Part shown: piece after piece, positions 23,141 through 33,810 of the stretch
Layout: each line of letters begins with the position of its first letter
Numbering within the stretch: position 1 is the first letter of the stretch
Origin: Molanna angustata
Taxonomy: Eukaryota > Arthropoda > Insecta > Trichoptera > Molannidae
NCBI GenBank assembly: GCA_963576475.1
Contig: OY754972.1
Span: 7,211,427-7,275,426, forward strand
Length of the DNA: 64,000 nucleotides
Direction: 5' to 3'
The notes under the pieces: generated by a model
Database searches by the model: none
What the model was told of the DNA's origin: nothing
What the model saw: the letters and a program-made list of their open reading frames with translations, nothing else
Program-made: the position numbers and the translations under genes

Positions 23141-23251
23141 CTGTAGTTTTGAATTTCCAATACATATTTATTGATGTCTTTAGTTAAATTAACAACTAGT
23201 TTACTGATAAGTCCATCAAAATGTTCTAATGGAGAACCAACAATATTAGCC
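23141..23251 (-). CDS. AIRIM: AIRIM/C1orf109-like protein, exon 2
   Basis: 111-nt exon bounded by TTTTTAG on the 5' side and CAG/GTTCGT on the 3' side. It contributes one base to the split Lys codon from exon 1, 36 full codons (ANIVGSPLEHFDGLISKLV...LEIQNY), and two bases (AG) of a Ser codon completed by exon 3. Both junction phases match exactly, which is the main evidence that these are real exons. The DGLISKL...DINKYVLEI stretch is an amphipathic helix, as expected for the family's helical fold. Intron 1 is 207 bp; intron 2 is 5.1 kb and full of transposons. Confidence 0.72.
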
Positions 23252-23458
23252 CTAAAAACAAAAACAATGAAATATGTTTATTAAATTTATAGCTGTTATA
23301 ATATGTGCAATAAGGACAACTTTAAAAATCCGATATTCCCACCCAGATAAAGCCAGACGGAGTAAGATATAATAACTTAACTTGGAGAAGGTTACTACAA
23401 ACAAAAATTAACAATTCATTGACTTTCTAATTCTAATATATAGTTAAAAAAAACTTAC

Positions 23459-23604
23459 TTGTTTAATCGTCTTTGTCTTTCCATTAAAGCAAATAACTTT
23501 ACGATAAATTTTTGACATTCTAATAAATTATTTTTATAAGATTTATAAACATTTTCTAAAAATGAAAAGTAATCAACGATGTACTTCTGAACTTTCGATT
23601 CCAT
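23459..23604 (-). CDS. AIRIM: AIRIM/C1orf109-like protein, exon 1
   Basis: First coding exon of a minus-strand host gene: 48 codons starting MESKVQKYIVDYF, then two bases (AA) before a consensus donor GTAAGTTT. The start is the only ATG before a stop-rich leader. The protein assembled from three exons is 197 residues, close to the 203 of human AIRIM (C1orf109). The helical pattern, with an LLECQKFIVKLFALMERQ stretch, resembles that family, which works with the AFG2 (SPATA5) ATPase complex in 60S ribosome maturation. Identification rests on remembered family resemblance and length, so the gene is surer than its name. It lies head to head with LPCAT. Confidence 0.7.
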
Positions 23605-24724
23605 TTAGATAAAAAATTAAAGAAACATTTTAGAAAAACAAATATAAATAAGGTTATAATTTAGTTATGTTTACTTCACGGCACTTCACGGAGAGCCGAA
23701 TGGCATTTGACAGTTAACGACTGTTTCGATGTTACCAGAATGAAATAGATTTTCTTACTTCGAGGAATATGGTTCATTAGAAAACATTATTTTTACTTTA
23801 TACATATAATGTATATTATATTTAAAAATAAAACAGAACGTTTAATTTTTTAATATAATTTAAAATGGAATTCTACTACGTAAACTATCCACAGTTACTT
23901 ATTTTTACATTTCTTTAGTGTTGTTTTTCACCAATTACCTATTATTTATTTTTCTTCCCACTGTATGTAAAATGTAGATAGGACTCGGTCTAAAATGATT
24001 TTTTGTAAAAATTCAGTAAAAATATTTGTCTATTAAAATAAACTAGACACTGAAATTTTATTTATTTTATGATATTGGAAATGAGAAATGTTTACTGTAA
24101 GTATTGTAAATTAACAAGCTTCGCCTAGTGAGGTTATGTATTCCAGTTACTATTTTCTAATAAATATTGTTAATTTATATTGTATTTTTATATGGAAATT
24201 GAATATAAAATAATGGCATTTCATTTTAATCGGGTCAGACAGAAATTGCCTTCAGGCAATATGTTTCATTATAATGCATCACTACTTCTGTTAAAAAAAT
24301 GATCCTATAACAAAATGTTTTTTATTTATAATGACAAGTACTTTCTTATCTATATTATAATACTTTGAGGTGAAAGAAGTATACTGTATTTTATTTTAAT
24401 AATTACTTTTGAAATGTACCTAAGTCGAAAGCATTGAAAGAAAAAAATTGTCAGGATAAATTAGTCAGCTTGCTAGCAATACCAAGATACAATCGGTTAT
24501 TTCCGCCAACTTTCGTTTTTCACATCGGTCGATTGCAGACTGTCAAATTTGCGTGTTCCGTGTTTACCCGCCAGTCTTCAGTGTCGATGTGAATATTGCG
24601 CGCGATGATATGTTATTTAAAATCAAGGCCGAGATTGTTGTTTTTTCGGTATTGTGATGATTTTCTAAATTAAAATATTTGTGTTTGATTTGTGAAATTG
24701 GTGATTTCTCTGCATCATTCAGAG
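23605..24724. promoter_or_regulatory. Shared intergenic region of two divergent genes
   Basis: 1.1 kb separates the AIRIM-like start codon (minus, 23604) from the LPCAT start codon (plus, 24725). The 200 bp before LPCAT (about 24490-24720) are less AT-rich, with a GCGCGCGATGATATG patch, and probably hold its 5' UTR and promoter. No TATA box is obvious near either gene. The middle (23800-24430) is AT-rich and may be transposon-derived. A bidirectional promoter is possible, but the spacing is long for one. Confidence 0.45.
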
Positions 24725-24841
24725 ATGAATGGAAAAATGCACGGGAATCATCGGGCTATGGCCGCGGATGATATTCGTGCTGAAATCTTAAATCCATTTG
24801 TCCACAACGTAGAATTGGATACGACATTCGATAAAATAAAG
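24725..24841 (+). CDS. LPCAT: Lysophosphatidylcholine acyltransferase (LPCAT), exon 1
   Basis: 39 codons, MNGKMHGNHRAMAADD...LNPFVHNVELDTTFDKIK, ending in phase 0 at a donor AAG/GTAAAT. The NPFVH motif near the N-terminus is shared with LPCAT1/LPCAT2. These enzymes transfer acyl groups from acyl-CoA to lysophosphatidylcholine in the ER or lipid-droplet membrane. The ATG follows a leader with upstream stops. On its own the exon is short, but joining it in phase to exon 2 gives a continuous LPCAT-like N-terminus. The catalytic HxxxxD motif lies in later exons outside the window. Confidence 0.85.
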
Positions 24842-25819
24842 GTAAATAATAATCATTTTTGAATCAATTTATCTTAATGTATTTCAGTTTTAATCATTTC
24901 ACTTTCATAAAAATGGGAAGTTATATTTAGAAGATTGCGCAATTTATTATTATCGGGAAATCGTAGTAAAAAAAACATATTTAGATAAAATAATGTTTCA
25001 ATATTGTCGCACTACTTTTATATTAATTAAATAACAATAAAAATGTTAAACAATGCTTATAATTGCCGATAAGGTGATAGCTGCATATCTTCACCAAGAA
25101 ATTCTAAGCAGGTATAATACGATCGGGTACAATACGCAAGACTTTCTTTTCTCTCGTTTCACAATATTTAAAATATCTCCAACGCCATTCCCCATAATAT
25201 AAGATTTTCTATGATTTGTCATAAGTATATTTTGATTTTATGATTTATCATTTGTGTATGTATAGTTGTAGGTAGTTATTTTCTTTCGTGATTTTTTTGG
25301 TGCATTGCCAATATTGTGATAGGTCTGTTTACATTTTGTACGTCATTGTGTGGTGTGATGCATTTATTAATAAATTTAAATTCATTCATTCAATTATTAA
25401 ATTGATCTTTCTGAATCGGATATTGGCCTAATTATTTTTAAAATGTTTAGTAGTAATTTATAATGCTGCCATATAGGCATCTCAGAGTAGTAAATAACAA
25501 TTTTTCGCTCTCATTAAATATACGTAATAAGTTTTGTTAGGAATTTTACTTTCACCGTTTAAACGCGAAGTTTTTGTCAGATTATTTTTCTCCGCTGACG
25601 GAAATATTTCAAATTTCTTATTATTTTCCTGTGTCGATTTCATTGTGAATAAAAATAATTATACATACAATTAGGTACCTACTTATATCATTTATTCATT
25701 TTGATTGGATAATTGGGTAATTCAATCAATAAATTTGACAATAACAACTAAGTATGTACATACGTGTGTTGATTTTTTAAATTCTCGCGTAACATTTGAT
25801 TCGGTAGGTAATTTCTTTA
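24842..25819. other. Start of LPCAT intron 1, no repeat recognised
   Basis: AT-rich sequence following the donor site. It has no open frame or repeat match that I can support. Confidence 0.5.
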
Positions 25820-26530
25820 TTACTCTGCACTAAGGAATAGTGGAGAGTCATGTTTATACGATTTTTAAGCGTATTTTTACATAAATTTCTCAACGGGTAT
25901 CACGTAGAGAGTGCACACTGTGAGTTTCGTCGTGATGTGATACACTCATCAAAAAAGCATTCATGGATGTCGAAATTAAAAGAAAAAATCTATGGTCTGC
26001 CATATCAATGTGAAATAAATTTCATATTTGTATGAAATAGGTATGTATATAACAAAAGTAAAATAGCTTCTGTAAGTATGGGAAAATTGAGTGATCAACA
26101 TCATATTGATATTGTACGTGTCTCTATAGACAAGTGTATTTTTTTACTCTCTACTTCTATCTTCCTCGAGGGGTAGGCAGTGAGAACCGAACACCGCATT
26201 CTTCTATCTTGACACATATACATCGCCTCATCAACATCGATACACTGTCTCATACATGATCATCTTGCTTGTAATGCAATTTTACTTAAATTTTCTCAAC
26301 AGGTATCATGTAGATAATGCATACAATGATTTCCGCGACAATGTTTTTGTGTGTATGGTGTATTGTGAAAACTTTTGTTACTGGGAATCTTATAAGAATC
26401 TAATACAATTTTACTATATAAAAATGCATTTAGAGATTGTCAATTTTTCAAGAAGTAAAAATGAACAATCAATATGGTGTGGAGAGTTTAGTGTTGGCTA
26501 CAAACCACCTCGTTTTTTGTATATATTTGA
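25820..26530 (+). repeat. Dispersed repeat family Y, copy 1
   Basis: Matches 52095-53455 in the same orientation. It starts near AGTGGAGAGTCATG, has CTCAACGGGTATCACGTAGA and AGTTTCGTCGTGATGTG, and ends near GTGGAGAGTTTAGTGTTGG. An antisense RTE-LINE 3' tip (GGGTAGGCAGTGAGAACCGA, 26172-26191) is embedded. Ends carry short inverted CTCTCCAC/GTGGAGAG-like motifs. Class unknown. The small frames here repeat with the element. Confidence 0.7.
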
Positions 26531-26804
26531 CCATTGATTTGTTGTGTATTTTTTATTCGTTCTGTGAATAAAAATTTAAGAATATAGAACCACAAACTAA
26601 AAAATATACAGATCTGAAACAAGCTACGATTGTAGGCCAGGGGATTGGTTCAAAAAGTAAGGTGGAACGGGGGTATCTAACATATCCAATATTGAATATT
26701 AATGACACATTTGTATAACAGTTAAAGTACCTATATGTTTTTCGAAATTTACATTATTTATTAACAACATTTATTGTCATTTCATATTACACAAGTCTTT
26801 TTGA

Positions 26805-26957
26805 CTTCTGTGCTGGCGTCTAGGGTTCGATTGCCAGAAGATTAGAGATTTATTTAATTTCATTACTACTTCTCTGGGCTAAAACACCGGTTAGTTAGAA
26901 GGAATTGTTATTTTTAAATAAACTCGCCACTTGCGCAGGGTGCAAGGAAGTGTTCTT
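26805..26957 (+). mobile_element. tRNA-derived SINE, family A, copy 2 (degenerate)
   Basis: Has TTCTGTGCTGGCGTCTAGGG, B box GGTTCGATTGCC and the family A ending ACTCGCCACTTGCGCAGGGT. The A box is lost. Confidence 0.7.
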
Positions 26958-27545
26958 ATTTTTTTTTGTTTAATTAATATTCATTCATTAATACCATCAC
27001 GAGATATCCTGCAACAGGGGGAAACCAGCGACTGATGTTTTGGTGCGCGCATTTGGTTATGAAAGAAAGCAAGACACGTGCGTGTATTCCCACTCATCAG
27101 TCTCGTCTCACCTTAAATGACAATAAATTCAGAATGGGTGGTGAACCTCATATTTGTTTATAGAATTATAAATATGTAGGGGAGGGGGAGGCAGATTTGG
27201 ACAAAAAATACATTTTGATTTTTATAAAATTTTCCCATTTGATTTTCAAAAACTTTTTAGTTGAAATTGAAGGCCTCATTATTACTTTAACATAATTTAT
27301 TAACCGAATGTGTCAATAGGCATGATGACTAATTTTGAAAAACTATCTCACGATGTTTTTACGCATTCACTGTTTTCAAATATATATACATTTCTACATA
27401 AAATAAAGGTTTAGTAGCAAAAATCGCCATTTTAAAATCAAATTTGACATTTACGCCAAAAAAAGCTTGTAGTATCATGGCGGCTGCCGACCCTGACGGT
27501 GACGTCATGGTATCGTAAACTGCATATCACTACTATATGTAATAT

Positions 27546-27760
27546 ATGTGTTCTAAGACGATTTGTGTATTTATAATCAATTCAAAAGTGCATAAGTGTT
27601 GTGCGGTCCCTAAATGTACAAACACGACGAAAAAAACACCTACTGAGGTATTTGTTTTCGTCCCACGCGAAAAAAAAGAGAAATAAGTGATTAAATTTCG
27701 CACGGCGAGACACAAGTGAATTTTATTAAGTACGCGTTTACAATGAAGTACAGTATTTGT
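27546..27760 (+). pseudogene. THAP-type zinc-finger fragment, broken
   Basis: From ATG 27546 the frame gives ...VHKCCAVPKCTNTTKKTP, then EVFVFVPREKK and a stop at 27684. After a shift of frame, WLNFARRD-like sequence follows, with a stop in place of the Trp. The spacing C-C-x3-C followed by an FVFVP-type strand and a basic WxxxxxRxD stretch resembles THAP domains (C2CH zinc fingers). These bind DNA in P-element-type transposases and related host proteins. Only the N-terminal part is visible; the rest of the protein is gone or displaced by the MITE. Confidence 0.45.
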
Positions 27761-28500
27761 TCCCCCACTTTTAGCTCTCAATAATATAATATTTACCATT
27801 ATTTAGGCAATAAGCATATAAAGAACTTCATTAATGTCTAGTTAGTGTGTTCTATGTTAATGTCCAAACGTCAAAATAGGCCATCATAAGTTTCCCGCGT
27901 ATGTTTTTAGCTTATGAACACATAATGTAGAGAGAAGAAGGAGCATATTTTATCGATTTTCGAGATGTAAGTTGTATTTAAATTACAGATAAATAAAGTA
28001 CTTATATGTACTTATTATTAAGTTTTTACGTTTCGAAATTCTGATGAACAAAAGTCTTTGTTCGACGCAAAGAAATATCCGACCATCAAAAGTTCCATTC
28101 TAGTTAAGAGTAGTTAAGACAGGCAGAAAAATAACTACTATGGCTGCTATTGCTAAAAATAACGATAGCAGATAAATATAGCTTGTTATGAACACAATAC
28201 AAATAACGAGCGCTATGTAATAATTCGTATGCTGCTAAAATTGTAACGATGTTTTAAAACGCATGCTTCGCGTAATCGCCGTCGTTTCGCAAATCGCTTC
28301 ATTGCATGAAAAAAATATAGCTTGCTAGTTTAGTTTGGCAGTGACCAGCATCATAACATGTCGAACGTTCGTCAGCTCACCATCGCATGACAAAATTGTA
28401 GAATACTAAAACTAAATTAGTTTACCATACGTTGCGAGCGTTCATTATTTATTTATTTATTCAATAAAAACTAAGTTACATACAAAATACAATTAACATA

Positions 28501-29107
28501 GGCCCGATATTACAGTCGGCCCTCAACTCATTGAGTTTGCCAAACTCAAGATTAATGTTAAGGGGAGATTGAATCCATTTCCGTATTACAGTGCAATATG
28601 ACATGTCAGTTACTAAATCTTCAATTATAGACATATTTCACTTTTTCTGTGGTTATTATCTGTCAAATTTAAATAACCTCAAATAATACGAAATACAAAA
28701 CGGGACGCTACGACTTTAAATACCATTGTTTTATTATCCAACATGGTAAATTAAATTTTTTTCACCAAAATAATGCTTTTAAATGCCCGTGTTCGTTTCA
28801 ATACGGCTGTCAGTTTGTTTTGTTGTGTGGCGCCACCTTCGATATAACTAACGCCTTTAGTGATACAACACTGAATCTACACACGTTGCCTAACGCCTCT
28901 AGTGATAGAAACTGAAACTACACGAGTTGCCTAGCAAATGACAGTTGACTCACAGTTAAGTACTTAATCTGCCAGAAACGTTGAGTTAAATATTTGTCGT
29001 TTTAGTGACGTATTTGAGGGAAGATTAGGTCTAAACGGACACTGTAATACGCTATATTTTTGTAAAACTTGAGTTTAGCTCTTAAACTGACACTGTAATA
29101 CCGGCCC
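28501..29107. mobile_element. MITE, 607 bp, GGGCCGGTATTACAGT ends
   Basis: Left GGCCCGATATTACAGT (28501-28516) and right ACTGTAATACCGGCCC (29092-29107) match at 14 of 16 positions when inverted. ATA borders both sides. Further inward, CGTATTACAGTG (28582) and CACTGTAATACG (29040) form a second inverted pair. A roughly 60-bp internal duplication, with TAACGCCT-TAGTGATA, lies at about 28848-28930. A 3-bp duplication would fit PIF/Harbinger; this is inference. Confidence 0.8.
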
Positions 29108-31142
29108 ATAGTGTCCCCCGATAGGTAGGCGAGTATCTAGGTAAATTGAAACTATTTGCTTTGATGAATACTTGTTCCATTTATATTTAATTTGTTTTAG
29201 TTTTAAGTATCTAATTAAAATATTAATATATCGATAACACCAAAATAAACATAGTCCAGACCGACAATTAATGCGTATATTGTATTGAAGACTATCAGAA
29301 GAATTGACGCGACCATACTATGACGTCGTGCGCTCTGATTGTTTTTTCTCATAAAATGGCGGACTAACACATTTTGTATTTTTATATTTATAATATTATT
29401 ATTATTCACTCCTATAAATTTAAAAAAAAACATTTTTTAAATCTTTATAACCTATTTTATTTTTTAAAATCATAATTTCAATGATTTTTTTCTTACAGTC
29501 ATCACACCTATTACATATTTTAATATATTAATCATAATATGTATATGAATCATAACAGTTATCCCATATGTATATTAGATTCATCATAATACATTGTGTA
29601 TTTCCATTTCAACCTCATGTAACACTGTACAACTCCCACAAACAATATAATTACATCATTTTATTTTATAATCAAGTAATGAAAGCCACCAAGTTATTTA
29701 TTTCTGAAACGTTAAATATTCTCCACCACGTTACAATACTCGGTGCGTGTTATAACAGATGCGTCAACGATTCAATAGAGCGGATAGCGATATTATTTGG
29801 TTTATTGTCCCAAATAAACCAAATAAATCAATAAATAAAAATAGCATGTTAAAAATAAGCAGCATATTCCATATAGCTTGTTATGAAAAAAATAGCCATT
29901 TCGAACAACACAACAGTTGACAGTAACAAACACAATTGACAGTGACAATATGGTGACGTCATGCGCTCTGATTGGTGTTTCACATAAAATGGCGGACAAA
30001 CATATTTTGTATTTTTATTTTAATAATATTAATATTATTCGCTCTTTTAAAATGAAAATAAATATATTTTTTCAAATCTTTATAACATATTTTATCTAAT
30101 AAAATCATAATTTCAATGATTTTTTCTTACTGTCATCACGCCTATTATTTGCTATAGGAGCATGATAAGCATTTTAGATGAACCATTCATTTCGTCCAAA
30201 TGTGCCCCACAGGGGGGTGCATTTGGACGTCTAAGAGGCAGATTTGGACAGACTAAGGGGCACAATTGGACAATAAAACAGATTTACAGATTTAATGTTT
30301 ATTTCAACTACAAATAAAAGAAATACTTGTCAGTATCAGTTAAAATAGGTAGATATCAAATATTACACAAACTTTTAAATACCTATTATTAGGACAATAT
30401 TACACAGGTTTAAAAACTAAATAATAGTCAGTATCGGTTCAAATTGGCAGAAATATAATATTACTTACACAAAAACATTTAAATATTATGCAACGTACAC
30501 ATAGGTTTAAATATTTTTTTGTTTGACGGAAATTAAAATTACTGGCCACTGTCCCAATGTGCCTTATCGTCCTTTGTCCAATTCTGCCTCACATATACTT
30601 TAAATAGAAAAATAATACCACATGGAATGAGGTTATGTATGAGTTACTTTTATATTTTCAAAAAACTGTTGAATTACATGGAATTTGAAAAAAATACACA
30701 TGTTTACTTACCAGTATAATAAAATAATTAGAGGCTTAGAAATATCCGAAAAACAATTAGCAAAAATGCGTTTTTTTATTTTTTTAATTACGTTAAAAAT
30801 ACACACGTCAAACTCGTGACCAAACGTCAAATAATAACAAAGAACTCCTAGCGCGATCTATTAATAATAGAGAGAATCAACTAATTTAATATTTAGGCGG
30901 TCAAATTCAAGCTGTCCAAATCTGCCTCTGTCCAAAAGTGCCTCCTTCTCCCCTACCTTACAAAAATATGAATACAAAAATAAACAATTCAATATTATTG
31001 TGTGGGATTTAGTGTATTTTATTTTTCCTTTTTATTTTATTAAATTGTCAACAACTTTATAAAAAATACGAATAACAGCTAAAAGAATATATTTTACCTG
31101 CATAAAAATGGAGCCAATTATAGACAATCATACTTAAACTTA

Positions 31143-31345
31143 CTAGTTGCATATAACACATGAGATCTTCCTGTCGATGGCGATAGTATGTATAGTTGAA
31201 GAATACGTACCAAACGATAAACACACAAATTTATAAACATTTTAAGATATTTTGTTTTCCATATAAAAATGTAGGCATGTATGTCAGGATAGAATAATAT
31301 GGAGGCCAGTAGTTTTTTCCTACCCAGAATATGAAAACAGTATTG
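31143..31345 (-). mobile_element. Helitron 3' end, truncated
   Basis: Reversed copy of the Helitron terminus (CTAGTTGCATATAACACATG, then CTGTCGATGGCGATAGTATG) continuing to the CCTACCCAGAATATGAAAAC block, then lost. Confidence 0.7.
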
Positions 31346-31734
31346 AAGAAATAATGGCGGTTTATTTATAGATGTGAAAGTGCAAAACCAGTTGCATTGC
31401 AGTGGAGTGCAATCAGTTCGGTGTTAAATGCGCATGATCATAACATCCCATTTGATTGATAATAATCAAGCGTTATTTAGGCTGGGTTGTTTCAACAAAA
31501 TTATAGTTTTAATACCTTGATTTCATGAAATTGTTCAAAATTGCGTCGTTTAACAGGATTACAATTACCATTTACCTTTAAGAGGCTATAGTAGGCTATA
31601 TTATACATAGTATATTTTGAAAATAATTTCCCTAATATCCTCAAAAGATATGTCTTTAAAATAAAGGAGATTTTGTGTTTACATGTTATATCTATTGCAT
31701 GAGTTTTTTGAATAATACTTTTCTTGTAAAATAA

Positions 31735-31930
31735 CATAACGTAACATATACACTTTCTTGCACCCTGCGCAAGTGGCGAGTTTATTGCCGTATGGCAATT
31801 TCTTCTAACTAACCAGTGTTTCCAGCCCAGAGAAGCAATATTTGCGTGAGAAATTAATTTAAATAAATTTCTCCTCTGCTGGGAATCGAACCCAGGACGC
31901 CCGCACAGAAACCGAACGGCTTACCAACTG
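31735..31930 (-). mobile_element. tRNA-derived SINE, family A, copy 3
   Basis: TGTAAAATAA flanks it exactly (31725-31734 and 31931-31940), a 10-bp target duplication. The minus strand has the B box GGTTCGATTCC and the family body. The 5' end is cut just inside the A box, so the copy is slightly 5'-truncated. Confidence 0.9.
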
Positions 31931-32099
31931 TGTAAAATAAGTTTCAGAAAAACCCTTTTTTTTTTTTTTTTTTACTGTACGTGACTAAAAAACTACAAGG
32001 TATATGAGGTAGATTTTAATTTCAATCGAAAGAGAATATGAAAATCTACCGGCTCAGTTTTTTTATGAATATAATATTTTAATTACTATTCTTGCTATT

Positions 32100-33345
32100 T
32101 AGAAAAATGTGCAACTCCCATCTCTCTATATCAATAATCAATGTATTCCTTATACCAAGGTCGTGAAAGACCTTGGGGTCTACATTGATAATAACTTATC
32201 CTGGCATGAACAGATCTGACATGTCAGCAAATCCACTTACTTTGCCATACACTCACTTAATAAAGTCAAGAATTTCCTTCCACTTCACTGTAAAATAACC
32301 TTAGCTCAATCACTTCTCCTACCGTTGCTTGACTATGCTGATGTTAGCTACTTGGATACAAACGAGGAACATCTCAACAAACTTGAACGCCTTCAAAATG
32401 TTTGCATTCGTTTTATCTTTGGACTAAAAAAATTCGATCATTTTCTAATTACGGTAATCTTCTTCATTGGCCCAAGATACGACAACGACGTAATATACAT
32501 ATCTTGTCAGTCTCAGTATCTCAAAGATAAATTCACTTATCTTTCAAGCCACGGGCGTCCACTTCGATCTGCTGAACGTGCTTTAGTTCTGATTTTTTTA
32601 GCTCTTCATTTGAAGTACATTCGGCTAGACTATGGAATAGCCTAAGTCATATTACGTCGTCTATCTCACTAAACATCTTCAAGAAAAGGCTAAAGCAAAA
32701 ATATTATTAATAATTTCTGTATTAACTTTGTGGTACATTTTTAAAAACTTTTAAAAAACATTTTTAATTTGAAATTGGGAAAGCAGTAAACAAAGGCGAA
32801 AATATTATTAATAACCAAATTTAAACAAATAGTCCACTCATAAATATGTTTCCATTGGATAAATTGACCCCTCCCCCATTACCACCCCTCTCACCCCCTC
32901 TACTCCCACCTTGCAACAGCAGTAACACACAATCGTAGAAAGTGGAAAGTTAGTTATAATCAGTCCTGAGGAGGAAGCAGTTGCTTCGAAACCGGTAAAC
33001 TTCTAAAAATAACCCAAAAAGTGGTGTAAACAAAGTTATTTGTGTTTTTTAAAAGTTTTTAAAGCAAAAATATTTATCTGACAATACCTGATTACATCTT
33101 CGTCTCCTCTTCCTTTCCTTATCCTTTAGTTTTCCTATCATTGCTATGATTTGTTCTTATATGCTATCTTCATTGTTTTTTTTTTTCTTTTTTTATTTTT
33201 CTTCTGCTATCTTTATTTATTTTGTAATGTGATTAACTTTTTGCCATAGAACACATTGTTTTGTATATATTAGGCAATAAGCCCGCCAGTGTACTAATTA
33301 TGTGTACAAGAAGATTCATAATAAATAAAATAAATAAATAAATAA
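32100..33345 (+). mobile_element. 5'-truncated LINE of CR1/Jockey type, with internal insertion
   Basis: In shifting frames the plus strand gives VVKDLGVYIDNNLSWHEQI, then AQSLLLPLLDYADVSYLD and ERLQNVCIRFIFGLKK, a typical region after the reverse-transcriptase core in CR1/Jockey-like elements, then LRLWNSLSHI near 32630. AAAGCAAAAATATT recurs at about 32691 and 33062. It brackets a 0.36 kb insert containing GAGGAAGCAGTTGCTTCGAA. The element ends with GGCAATAAGCCCGCCAGTGT and an (AAAT)n tail. Stops and frameshifts throughout. Confidence 0.75.
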
Positions 33346-33510
33346 AAATCCTCTAAATTTTACCATTTTTACACGAAAAAGTATTGTATGTCACAGATTA
33401 GGTGATGTGCAATATTTTTTCGTGATTTATACAGTAGAAGGTAATTTAGTATGCATTTTTGTGTACATCCGTATACCCAGGGTACCTATACAAGAGCCTT
33501 AATGAATTAT

Positions 33511-33803
33511 GGTTTGCGTCGTCGATACAACAGGGAGTTACAAGAGACCTATAAAGAGCTCGATGTGATCAGTTCCACCAAGATAGGGTGCTTAAGATGG
33601 GCTGGTCACATGATCCGAATGGACGACGACAACCCCACAAAACGCCTCACACTTTCTGTGCCACAAGGTCGAAGGAGACCAGGAAGACCAAGGACTCGAT
33701 GGAAGGACAGTGTCGATATCGATATGGGAATGGAGGAGACTCCTGGATTCAGCCAAGGCCCACCCAGGGCTGTTGAGCTTATGATGATGACGATGATGAT
33801 TTA
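33511..33803 (+). mobile_element. LINE C-terminal fragment
   Basis: Encodes LRRRYNRELQETYKELDVIS, KIGCLRWAGHMIRMDDDNPT and RRRPGRPRTRWKDSVDIDMG, the basic C-terminal region of many non-LTR elements. It ends in a (GATGAT)n-like tail at about 33780-33803. No reverse-transcriptase core. Confidence 0.8.
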
Positions 33804-33810
33804 ATGAAAA

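Larger units (their letters stand above)
27318..30143. mobile_element. Nested DNA element with AGGCRTGATGAC ends
   Basis: Left end AGGCATGATGAC at 27318 and right end GTCATCACGCCT to 30143 are inverted. AT flanks both (27316-27317, 30144-30145). The related small copy near 45105-45120 reads straight through this site, confirming the insertion. A second copy of its right end (about 29260-29505, GTCATCACACCT) lies inside, so two related elements may be fused or nested. Contains a THAP-like fossil and a MITE. Confidence 0.75.
27179..30953. mobile_element. TA-flanked TIR element with repeated GGCANATTTGGACA motifs (large copy)
   Basis: The ends are inverted repeats, GGGGAGGGGGAGGCAGATTT at 27179 and the complement of GGGGAGAAGGAGGCACTTTT at 30953, each bordered by TA (27177-27178, 30954-30955). 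The motif GGCANATTTGGACA (with variants) occurs nine times in both orientations, at both ends and in clusters near 30196-30275 and 30550-30595. GTCCAAATGTGCCCCACAGG at 30198 begins a hairpin. Removing the insertion 27318-30143 leaves about 950 bp, colinear with 44409-45247. TA duplications are typical of Tc1/mariner-like and some other families; no own transposase is seen. Confidence 0.85.
31500..33505 (-). repeat. Dispersed repeat family S, copy 2, interrupted by a SINE and a LINE
   Basis: Pieces at about 31560-31734, 31941-32095 and 33346-33505 together make a reversed copy of 15415-15862. Between them lie SINE A (31735-31930) and a LINE (32100-33345). Small open frames in it are not genes. 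Confidence 0.6.

Noticed and set aside
29103..30143. Gene in the 60-88-codon frames around 29.2-30.1 kb
   Set aside because: They fall within the duplicated right end of the nested DNA element and share no domain.
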